From assembly GCA_025677835.1 (NCBI GenBank), contig JAIXMR010000030.1, forward strand, positions 62,001-126,000: a stretch of DNA of 64,000 nt. The letters run 5' to 3'. The position numbers and the translations under genes were made by a program. The notes beneath the pieces are model-generated. The model saw nothing but the letters and a program-made list of their open reading frames with translations, did no database searches and was not told the DNA's origin. The stretch comes from Sporodiniella umbellata. Its lineage: Eukaryota; Mucoromycota; Mucoromycetes; Mucorales; Rhizopodaceae. Shown here piece by piece: positions 33,948 through 44,611 of the stretch (positions are counted from its first letter, which is position 1; each line of letters opens with the position of its first letter).

Positions 33948-36279
33948 ATGAACATTTATCAAAGATGCCATGATGAAGAAGCAAAAGAGTTTTTAAGCTC
34001 GGCCTTACAAATCCAATTGCCAAAAGGCTCACTTCAAGATATATTGAAAGATGGAACTTTACTTTGTGAGTATGTATAGCGTAGATTAGAAGTGCTAGAC
34101 AGATACTAAAACATTACAATATACAGTTTAATTTCAGCACTTTCACCTGGTGGACATATAATAAAAAACGATGGAAAAACAAAATTTGCATATGTACGTT
34201 ATAATATAATTAATTAAAGTGTACTTAATTAGCCTTGGTAGCAAGACAATATTGGTCAGTTTCTTCGAGAAGCAGAAAGGGTAATACTAAAGCCTCCTTT
34301 TCGGAATCAATAGAAAATAACAGTCTCTCTTAGCTTCATATACCTCAATCAGACTTGTTTCAGACAGTCGACCTGCTAGAAGGAAAGAGAATGCAAAGCG
34401 TAAGATATTTATGTGGACCAACTGGGCACTAAACTTTAGTTATTGTTTGTGTGAACGTGTATAGGTTGTTTCATGTCTATTGGCAATACAAAGAATCACC
34501 CGCGACAGAAAACTAATACCAAACGTCATTCAACCTAAGCAAAGAAATAGAAGAAGCTCGGGTGCCATATTAGAAGCAGAATATCAAGAATATTATATAC
34601 TACCTAAAACAACTATTGACCAAAACGCTTTAAAAATATGCGTCCAATCTCCTACAGCTTCCGTTTCTCCTCAAACGCCTCCACCATCACCACCTGACAT
34701 CAAAATTATTCCTTCGGAAATAGAGCTGACTGAGCAGATCATGACAAAAAATAGAAAAGCTTCACTTAAAAAAATGGGGTCATGCGCCATCACAGTCAAA
34801 AACGAGGATGGAACATATTCCGTTTATGTAAGAAAATTCTTTTCCCCCTTTTTTGTTTTTGACTTGTCTTCACTTTAGGCACTAGGGAAAAGTATAGGAA
34901 AAGGTCAGTTTGGTGAGGTGTTTGGCGGACTTAATATGGACACTGGAGAATATGTAGCAATCAAAAGGATCAAAAGGAATCAGCTTGATTGCGACGATAT
35001 GGTAAAATCAACCTATAAAAAACACATGTTAAACTTATAAACTAGAATGAGGTAGGGGTTTTAAGGCATCTAAACCACGAGCATATAGTTCGCTATAAAG
35101 GCTTTTCAAAAGACAAGATATATGTCAATATTATTTTGGAGTAAGCACCAATTGCTTCAATAGACATGAAAGCTTATTTGACTTTGATTAGATATGCCGA
35201 AATGGGATCCTTATTAAACAATATCAAGTCCTTTGGAAAGTTTCCGGAAAAGCTTGCTGCCTCATATACGTACAAAATCCTCTCGGGTCTTGATTATCTT
35301 CACTCACAACAAGTAACAAAATAAACAAAAAAAAAAACAAAAAAAGCTTATAACTTGATTGATTTTTAGGTGGTCCACTGCGATCTGAAAGCCGCCAATA
35401 TTCTAACAACAAAATCAGGAAGCTTGAAACTAACCGATTTTGGGGTATCACTAACTATGAAGATGAAAGAAGATGAAACTACAGGTTCACCGGCAGGAAC
35501 CCCTAACTGGATGGCGCCTGAAGTGATCAAACTTGCTGGCGCCTGTACAAAATCAGACATATGGTCTCTAGGATGCACTATAGTAGAAATGCTTACAGGA
35601 AAACCACCATATTCTGGCATGCACTCATTCGCTGCTTTATACAAGATTGTGGAAGATGAAGAGCTTCCAATTCCTAAAAATCTTGAGTTATCAGAAGTAA
35701 GTAGTATAAGCTTTTATCTTTGCTTAACAAAAAAAAAACGGGAAATTAGGAAGCAAGAGACTTTCTATCGATTTGCTTCAAAAAGTGTCCAGAAGATAGA
35801 CCAAGCGCTTTTACACTTATGAAGCACAAATGGATGACACCGTTTTTTCAGAAAGAAAAAAACCCAGCAGTTCGAAAATGCAAAAGCTACAACGCCCTAT
35901 CTTGTTCTCACGATAGGATTATAAGTCGATACAATATACAGACTCAAACATGTAGTACATGCTATATAAATATTGACAAAAATATTCAATCAAAACAGTG
36001 TAAAGGTATGTCTATAAGAAAGAAAGAAAAGGAAAAGCTCACATGTTCGTCCTAGGTTGCAGGCAAATGTTTCACACGCATTGTATATCAGATAGTCAAA
36101 AAATGTACCCCAGTAAATCCCTCACCCCATTACCGCCACTACCAGAAAATGAACAGAAAACACCTTTTGTCCCAAACCCAAATCACAGAAAGTTTAGGTC
36201 TGAAGGCTATGCCCAAACAAAAGGAAATGCAGCTACAAGAAAAAGTTATGGTATTATCTCATCAATTACAGCCCAATAA
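33948..36279 (+). CDS. CH domain - Cdc7/SepH-like kinase - C1-like zinc motif protein
   Basis: Eleven exons: 33948-34069, 34127-34193, 34242-34280, 34334-34399, 34465-34827, 34879-35001, 35046-35140, 35192-35312, 35370-35696, 35750-36005 and 36056-36279. They total 601 codons (600 residues) and all phases close. Residues ~5-110 form a calponin-homology domain of the transgelin/Scp1 type (LPKGSLQDILKDGTLLCDL, DNIGQFLREAE, SDLFQTVDLLEGKRMQSVV). Residues ~220-475 form a complete Ser/Thr kinase domain: GKGQFGEV, VAIK (K248), HCDLKAAN (335-342), DFG (355-357), AGTPNWMAPEV. It resembles the septation-network kinase Cdc7/SepH. Residues ~495-536 carry H-x13-C-x2-C-x12-C-x2-C-x4-H-x2-C, a C1-like zinc finger without the last Cys. 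A role linking actin to septation signalling is inference. The last exon's reading frame is the least certain part. Confidence 0.82.
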
Positions 36280-36774
36280 ACACAACTGCTATGAAGAAGC
36301 CTTTAGTATAGGAAGCAATTCTAGATTATTATTATTTTTTTTGGTTTAGACATCGCATATTCATATATGATGTAGCTGCAGCATTAGGTACCACTGAAAA
36401 ACAAATTTCCTTATTGAGTGGACAGAACCCATACGGACACGACAACGTCCAAAAATGGCAAATAAGAAATTAAAATAAGAAATTAAAGAATGAGTAGTAC
36501 AGATATTTTACATTCCCATCTGAAAGCTTTTATATAATGCAAACTGTAACTGAAAGCAAACTAAAAGTACAGTAAACGATTTATTTTCTACATGGTTTTT
36601 CAATTAAAAGTTATCCTTATCTTAACTTTGGCTATGAATACTATTGGTGTATTTGTTTTTTATCTTATTTTGTTTTCTTATTTGTAAATTTTAGCAGGAA
36701 CCACACTACTTTTTTAGTTTATATCAAGCTATACCTTTTTGTAATTACGATCCTTTTCTTTTCAATAAAGTATA
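36280..36774. other. Spacer between the kinase and mucin-like genes
   Basis: About 495 bases. At 36360-36470 there is a plus-strand stretch preceded by a TTTAG acceptor-like site. It could be a further kinase exon if an intron shifts the frame in the last exon, but I could not connect it with confidence. The rest is AT-rich promoter-type DNA with CAATAAAG close to the next ATG. Confidence 0.4.
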
Positions 36775-39700
36775 ATGCGTCGAAAGCTACTCCTATACGC
36801 ACTTTGCTTTGTCCTCGTTTTGCTTACGGTGCACGCTCGCTCGTGTGACTATGCAGAACACACCATCACGAAAGTATATCATGTAAAACGAGACTTGCAT
36901 AAGCGCGTTAAAACCATCATACAATCCACGGCTACTGCTCCCATATCATATCAGGAGATGTACCGCGTCAAGGCTAATTGCGAAAACAATGTGCGAACAG
37001 TATCTTTTGTCTTTGACGAGCAGTTTTTGCATCCTACCACAGCATATCACGCTGCTGGGCTAGAGTACAAAGCCAAGAACCCTATGGCGTTTTCTGGTAA
37101 ACCTTAAACTATATTTTTGTGTCTCTGATAGTTGACAGTTAAATTCTAGATTGTGTTAACAACAAAAGATGTGACGATATAGACTATCAATGCGAAAAAC
37201 AAAACCATAAAGAACACACCAACAATAATAACGAAGATGATGATGATTATGATGATTATGATGATGATTACGATGATGATTACGATGATGATTACGATGA
37301 TTATGATAACGACAACGGCGGTGATGATGATGACGATGAATACGATGAGAACTATGACAACTATGAAGAAGAGAAAGAGAATTACAAACACGAAAAAGAC
37401 GATGAAGATTGCAATGGAGAAGACGAAAATCATAAACATGAAGGCGCTAATCATCATCATCATCACCACCATAGTCATTCCGAGTGTAATTCCTGGTGGA
37501 AGGACGACAAAGAATTTCGCTATGACTATGAATGGAGCCACAAACATGGAGAATGGTGGCATAGAGGCTGCGACCAAAGCTGCAAGGAACATGTTCCAAA
37601 ACAGTGTAATTCTCCAAGCAAAACCTCGAGTATCGTTAGTAATAGACCCTATACGACTACTAAGAGACATACAATACCGACTACTAGTAGCAAACGTGTT
37701 AGAACAAATACCACAGAAAAACATACCACTAAAAAAACCACCTCCCCAAAAATACAAACACATACAACAAAGACACCGTACACAGAACACCCGCCACAAA
37801 AATCAACCACCAGTCCCAAAACTACGGATCATAATACAAGAACACTGACTACAAGCAGAAGAATTACCACTTCACCTTCTATAACAAAATCAGTTACTAG
37901 TAGTATTTCAGAGAAAATCACTAGCCCAAAAGTTTCGTTTTCGCATTCTGTGAGTACGTATGATAGTACGACAGAACACTTTATTATAGAGAAAACTAGT
38001 TCCTCCGTACCAATTTATGTGCAGTCAACCAGCAGTTTACCAAAACCACCTTTAAGTGTGTATATTTCGCAAAGCGATATGACAAGCCCCAATGGCCCAC
38101 AAACAGTTTCTAGTTTGCAAAGCGTGTCCACTCATAACTCCGTTAGAAGCCCATTAGGGACTCCTGACATTGGGCCTGGAATATCTTTAGCCACTTCCTC
38201 GAGTGTACAAACTTATCTATCATCTATAGCGCCACCTTTAGTAGTTTCCAGTGTACTTACAAAAACAAAGGCCTTCACTACCACCCTTTTGATACCGTCT
38301 CTAAATACAGAGCTATCCCTAGTTCCTCCTCCTATAGAAGTTGATTCTAGTATTGCATCTGTATCTTCAAGCTTGCAGGTGCCTAGTACAATTATAACAT
38401 CAGTACGTAGCAGCTTCTCATATGTGAGTTATTTTCTGTTCCTATACAACCTTTATTAACAATATTTAAGGAAACAAAAACTGCAACAAGCTTCTTAGCC
38501 AGCAAAACGTTGAGTTTGTCCTCCATTGTATCCGAGCAGCTAACAAGCAACTATAAGCCGGAGACGTTGCTTTCGATATTATCAGAGCACATTTTGTCAT
38601 CAAATTCTCAGTTTAGCATCTCAAAAGAAACGGCAACATCTGTCAAGCAAACTTTGTCTATTCCAGATATAATAAGGCCAACTGAAACACCACAAAGAAC
38701 TTCTTCAGCTTCTTCTTTCAGTGTTACCCAGCTCTCCTCTGCTCCACAAATACCAATGACTGCTACTTTTGAATCAGTTTTCTCTAAACCCCAAATTGTT
38801 TTATCAGAACCTATAATCAATTCTCAAAAGGCTTCCTCGAGTATTGTAACTAAAGGTAGCTCTTAAAATAGCTTGAAAAAAACCACCAATCTAACTTTTT
38901 GTCGTAAAATTTATAGCTAGCTCTAATATTATCACTTCCAGCTCATATCAAAGTCATTCTAGCTTTACTTCACTAAGGTCAACTTTATCACCCGCAAAGT
39001 CTCAAGAAGAAGTTTTGTCGAAATCGATTTCTTTCTTCACGTCTGAAATGCCACAAACATCTCCAAGTTCTTCAAGAACTGACCCTTTTTCATCGTTTGT
39101 TGCTTCTATACTTTCACAAGCGACTCCAAGCTCTTCAAAGGCCAGTTTCTCATCATCTTTTGCAGCATCAGCTTCTATTCAAGCTTCTCCAATTTCTTCA
39201 AGAGCTAACCCAGTTTCATCTTTTGTAGCATCAGCTTCTATTCAAGCATCTCCAATTTCTTCAAGAGCCGACCCAGTTTCATCTTTTGCTACTTCATTAA
39301 GTGCTCAAGCAACTCCAAGCTCTTCAAAGGCCAGTTTATTGTCTTCTTTTGCCACATCAGTTTCTATTCAAGCAACTCTAAGCTCTTCAAAGGCCAGTTT
39401 ATTGTCTTCTTTTGCCACATCAGTTTCTATTCAAGCAACTCCAAGCTCCTCAAGAACTGACCCGTTTTCGTCGTTTGTTGCTTCTATACTTTCACAAGCG
39501 ACTCCAAGTTCCCCAAATGCCAGTTTCTCATCATCTTTTGCAGCATCAGCTTCTATTCAAGCTTCTTCAATTTCTTCAAGAGCTAACCCAGTTTCATCTT
39601 TTGCAGCATCAGCTTCTATTCAAGCATCTCCAATTTCTTCAAGAGCCGACCCAGTTTCATCTTTTGCTACTTCATTAAGTGCTCAAGCAACTCCAAGCTC

Positions 39701-42700
39701 TTCAAAGGCCAGTTTATTGTCTTCTTTTGCCACATCAGTTTCTATTCAAGCAACTCCAAGCTCCTCAAGAACTGACCCGTTTTCGTCGTTTGTTGCTTCT
39801 ATACTTTCACAAGCTACTCCGAGCTATTCTACCATGACTTTATCAAAGCCGAGTGAAATAAGTCCGTCTGTATTGTCTCCTACTCTTTTACTGACACCGA
39901 CCGCAAGTATCCCTGCTAATCCAATCAGCTTAGTTTCTTGTGCTTCAAATTTGATGGGTCCTGATGGAAAATGCCAAAGTTTAATTAATAGTGCTACACT
40001 GTCTATAGTCTACTCTCTTTCAAGTTCTGTTCCCTACAAACCTAGAGAAATTTTAAGTATACCCGTTACAGATGATTATAGAAACTCGTATAGTGCAAGT
40101 ACTATACATCAAACAACAGCAGCTATACAGTCCTTACCTTGTAAAGTACCTGGAATGTATACAACATCCCGCCTACTTTCGGATGAAAGCAACGGCAGTA
40201 CGATCAATCCTATACCATCTATATACGATCAAATGGATTGCCAAATTGAATCAAAAACCGCAAACACCATCAGTTGTGTCCCAAACGGTATGGGACCCAA
40301 TTCAGAAGGGGTATGTATTCAGCCCTTTAGTTCGAATACGTTCAACTCAATCGCAACTGAAACCCCTAAAACTATCAGAGGCCAATCATCAAGTCTTATA
40401 GCGACAAATTCGCCACTACCAAGCCTTTCATACACTACAAACAAGCCATCAGTTACCCCTCAGCTCCCAGCCTTTGTTTCTGAAAGCATACCAGTTTATA
40501 GTCAAATTAGTAGTCTCTATCGTTCAGAAACCTCTACAGCTAGCCCATTAAAACCCCAAGATAAGGAATCAGCCACGTCAAGAATCTCTATGTCTGCTTC
40601 AAGCTATATAGAAAGTTTTTCTGCACCAAGCGTGGTTACAGTTACTACCACTCGCGAAGCAGTTTACATATCTACATTGACCGTATCAATATATCCAACA
40701 CGCGCTTCTCCAGACTGTGATACTCCAGAGGAGACTTACAAACCGTATCCTTTACCGGAGTATCCAAGCGAAGCAAGACCTGGATGTTTAGGAAAAACAT
40801 GTGGAAATGTAGAAAATGGATCTAGCAGTTCGAATAGTGGCTCTCGTGGAGAATCAACGGGTTCATCTGGGAGCAGTAGGGGTCCTAACGGTATATCTAG
40901 TGGCTCTTCCACACACTGCAACTCTGAAGGATGCATCAGCTATAATGAGCATACTGGTCTTTCGGACGATGTATTGGCAGGATGCAGATCGGGTGAAAAC
41001 TGTTTACGTCAAGGGGGTTCTAGTGGTTCGTCCAGTACCTCGTCCACCATTTGTAATGCAGATGGTATCTGTACTAGCACGTCCAGTAGTGAAAGCCACA
41101 TTAATAGCCCTGACGGATCATCTGGTAGTAGTAACAGTAGAAGTAATGGGAACAATTTAGGCTGGTATCCAAAACCAATAAATGTTGAAGAAGACTGCGA
41201 GGATCAAGCTTTACCTTTCCCAAAAAACTACCCAAACAACAATGACAATAGGCCTAAAAACACATATGAATGCACTGACTGCAGTCGCGTCCCTGCAAAT
41301 CCCAACTATGGTAATGCACATAGCTACCCTGATCTAGGCAGTCATAGCGGTCATAATCCATCTAATACTGAAATAGTCGAAAACTGCGACGAAAATGCAC
41401 CACTACAAGTTCCCCGCTTAGAGCCTACAAATACATATGACAAAAATTCAGACATATTACATTGCAACAACTGCAAACAGCCATTCGAAAAAACCCCACC
41501 CAGAAACGGAGGCAATGGAAGATTAGAAAACCAAGCAGATATAATACGTCCTCACCCTCAACCTCCTTTGGAATATAGTCGTCCAAACATTGAAGAAATT
41601 CCTATATCAGGACGTTGTAGTAATTGTGCTCAGGCTCCTCGAATCCCACAGTCAAACAATATTCCTATGACCAATAGCCCTGCGACCAACATACCAATGA
41701 CCAATGGAAACAATAGAGATAGCGGCTTTTTAGGAAACAGGGACCAAATCGCAGGCTCTTTAGACAACGAGAATGTTAAAGAGTGTCATAGTTGTCAAAA
41801 ATCAACTCCTCAAAACAAAGAACCAATCAACGAAGTACACGGAGACGGAAAAATCCCTTGCACCAACTGCAACCTAGAGTTGCAAGCCCCTTCAGAAATT
41901 ATTCAAAGGGAAGGAACAAAAGAGCATCAATACCCACCGCAGAATGCTTCTCAAAGAGTACCTCAGAACACACCTCAAAACACGTCTCAAAGTACTCCTC
42001 AAAGCGCGTCTCAAAGTACTCCTCAAAGTGCGTCTCAAAGTACTCCTCAGAACACACCTCAAAACACGTCTCAAAGTACTCCTCAAAACACGCCTCAAAT
42101 CATGTCTCAAAGCACGCCTCAAAGTACGCCTCAAAGCACGCCTCAAAGCACGCCTCAAAGCACGCCTCAAAGTACGTCTCAAAGCACGCCTCAAAGTACG
42201 TCCCAAAGTACGTCTCAAAACACGTCTCAAAATACTCCTCCAATTACACCTGAAAATGTATCTCAAAATACTCCTCAAAACGCATCTCAAACTGCACCTG
42301 AAGATGTGCTTCAAAAAGAACTTCCACAATTGAGAGACGAAGAGAACCACCACTTACCTGAAAGTGCTCCACAAAGTGAAACTGCACAGCCGAAAGAGGA
42401 TAAAAACAAAGATAACAATATCAAAGAATGTAGCGACTGTAAACAAGCGCCTAAACACATCCCATCAGTAGCTGAAGAAAACAAAACAAACGCTTCTCAA
42501 GATTTAAACAAGACTCCATTAAAAGCCCCTGAGAAATCTCCAAGCAAATCTCCAAGCAAATCTCCAAGCAAATCTCCAAGCAGACCTCCAAGTAAGCCCC
42601 CAAAACCCAATGTCAATGAGGAGTCAACTTTCCAAGATCGTTGTGATAATTGTCAAAAGCTGTCTCCAAAAGTACAATTAAGTAACAGACCGACAGCATA

Positions 42701-42881
42701 TGGGAACAGGGCTAGAAAAGGCAAAAACCGAGAAGCGACTTACTCGAGATTCTCTAGTACAAGTCGTAGCCGAGGAAGCGTTTCTGATACAAAAGAAGAC
42801 GGAACTACAAGCTATATAAGAAAAAATCAAGCTAACGCGCGTAATCATCAATGGTATGATACATTTTCTAATGAATCATAG
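36775..42881 (+). CDS. Very large secreted mucin-like, repeat-built surface protein
   Basis: Four exons, 36775-37096, 37150-38423, 38471-38855 and 38917-42881, total 1,982 codons (1,981 residues). A signal peptide (MRRKLLLYALCFVLVLLTVHA) leads a small Cys-containing N-terminal region. In order follow: an Asp/Tyr repeat encoded at 37235-37345, a His cluster at 37452-37477, and a Ser/Thr-rich stalk. Then come twelve ~21-residue repeats (about 721-965) and two similar Cys-bounded blocks (SCASNLMGPDGKC; SCVPNGMGPNSEGVC). A Gly/Ser/Asn-rich part, seven CxxC motifs (about 1445-1905), a TPQS four-residue array and a KSPS array finish the protein. No C-terminal hydrophobic tail for GPI anchoring is seen, so secretion into the wall or medium is inferred. 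I do not recognise a family. Heavy O-glycosylation is expected from composition. Confidence 0.8.
37235..37345 (+). repeat. GAT/TAT trinucleotide repeat encoding Asp-Tyr units
   Basis: An in-frame run of GAT with periodic TAT/TAC codons encodes blocks of two to four Asp separated by single Tyr, in exon 2 of the mucin-like gene. Its complement yields a spurious Ile/Val-rich frame on the minus strand. Confidence 0.9.
39096..39830 (+). repeat. 63-base tandem repeats with a 378/315-base higher-order pattern
   Basis: About twelve units of 63 bases (21 residues, each starting Phe-Val/Ala-Ala/Thr-Ser) lie in exon 4 of the mucin-like gene. A distinctive unit beginning FVASILSQATPS recurs at 39096, 39474 and 39789. 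These spacings are 378 bases (6 units) and 315 bases (5 units). The second block therefore copies the first but lacks one unit. Confidence 0.92.
41938..42300 (+). repeat. 12-base tandem array encoding TPQS/TSQS units
   Basis: About thirty near-identical 12-base units (variants of CCTCAAAGCACG and TCTCAAAGTACT) encode four-residue Thr/Ser-Pro/Ser-Gln-Ser/Asn repeats in exon 4 of the mucin-like gene. Because stops are absent in other frames, long Arg/Lys-rich shadow frames appear on both strands. These are not genes. Confidence 0.92.
42529..42612 (+). repeat. KSPS tandem array near the C-terminus
   Basis: Four-residue Lys-Ser-Pro-Ser units, decaying to Arg-Pro-Pro-Ser and Lys-Pro-Pro, are encoded by 12-base units of the AAATCTCCAAGC type, near the C-terminus of the mucin-like protein. 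They add a basic Pro/Ser segment to an otherwise acidic or neutral chain. Confidence 0.9.
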
Positions 42882-44611
42882 AAAAAAGCCTCTGAAAACA
42901 ATTGTATTATAAAAAACTATAAGCATATTTGCAAATAAAACCACACATGTGTTCAATTTTAGATTTAAACACTGTTGAATATAATCAGTATTTTTCTCCA
43001 TTTCAGAAACAACGAGAATTCGTGTTAGTTCGTTTAGTTTTATTTTGGTGCTTGACGGTAAAAAACAAACTATTAAATATGTTTTCACAACTTCAACCCA
43101 GCCTGTCAATTTTTGCATTGAAGATTTCGAAAACCACTCTTATGGTGTAAAATATCGTATGAGCTTTCGTCAACGATCACGATTTAGCTTTTCCTAACAC
43201 TGATAATCAATCAAAAGATTTTTCTGATTTTATTTTTCAATACTATACTTTAAGGACCACTTCATATCTTCATGATGAGCTTTGGCCTTATAAACTTAAC
43301 TATTATTTTATGTATATACTATTTTGTACTAAAGTATAATGACAAATAAATTGAAACATACAGGAGCAATAACATCTAATTAAAGCTTCTAACTTATTTT
43401 AATTACTTATGAAAACGCATTAGCTTATACAAAGTTATTGAAGATATGATTAGTATTAAGGGTAGGGCCTAGGCAATACATAAGACCACGTCCAAACTCA
43501 TAAAAAACAAAAAAAAAAAAGTAAAGCATTACTCTGAGCGTATTCAAAGTCAGCTGATTGGATCAGTGAGGCTTGTGTTTGACTACCTGCCAGAGCATTA
43601 TTGGACAGAACAGACGTATATTTCCTACTGTATTCTAAATGTATGAAGAGAATTACCTAAAAATAAATGTATCTGATATACGTTGAGACCCTTGGAAATA
43701 CAAGTAAATGTTATCCGAAAAACGACAATGGCTAACTTGGTATTTTTTTCTTTTCTTTTCTTTTTTGCTTTTGCCATTTGAAAATAAAACATCTCGTTTT
43801 GAGCACGGGATGTATGATACACTATATTTTTTGAAGGGCCAATGTCGTTCTTTGCCGAATAAACTTAATACTGATATTCCCCTCGCACACTATGCCCTGT
43901 ATACCTGATGTAACCGTGTCAAGGCAAACTCTCACTACATAAATACATATTGTATCATTAATCTCGATAGACTTTTTATTTTGAAGCCTCATACAATGGT
44001 ATACAATTTTTGCATTTCCTAAGGCTAAATACGATATTCAAGCTATATTTACACAACCCACGATATGTGCTTTCTAGTGAAGCATTTTTTTTATTTTAGC
44101 ATTTTCTTTTGCTTTTAATGTAGAAACTGGGTGTGCAAGACATTTTTACAACTCGAGCTTATTTTACGATATTTGCTCAAAAAACAACGATCTTTCTCGA
44201 TCTTTAAATCCCGCACACCGACTCTAATGCTGCTGCATTACATCTGAAGTTTGAGACTACCATCTCCTTTAAGATATTCAATAGGAGCCAACATCTAGAC
44301 AAGTAAGTAACTTTTCGAAAACACGCTTAAAAGAAAAAAAGGCATCCTCAAATAGATTTTAAAAATCGACTATATTGCAGTTCCTTTTAAATTTTTAGGC
44401 ACGCAATATTTATCCATCTATATAACATGAACCGAAAGATCCGATATACTTTGAGCAAAGCAACTGTTCAAACTCAGTCTGGCATATCTTGTGAAAATTG
44501 CTTGATACAATTTCCTCACATTTTCATTGGACGATGGAGGATCTTGTAAGTACTTAAATGCATTTGTTTTTATCTTCTTCTTTTTTTTTTCCTAAACCTT
44601 ACTATTTAAAT
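42882..44611. other. 1.7 kb intergenic region before cystathionine beta-lyase
   Basis: AT-rich DNA with no supported gene. Small frames at 42876-43150 and 43625-43908 lack features. A GTAAGTAC donor-like site at 44547 and a T-rich tract at 44578-44590, just before the CBL start, suggest a possible intron in the 5' untranslated region. Confidence 0.45.

Noticed and set aside
37146..37799. Minus-strand 217-codon frame rich in Ile/Val/Met
   Set aside because: It is the complement of the in-frame GAT repeat of the mucin-like gene. Repeats without stops generate such shadows.
41792..42353. Long Lys/Arg/Ser-rich frames on both strands over the TPQS array
   Set aside because: These are alternative readings of the 12-base tandem repeat; the sense frame continues the spliced mucin-like protein.
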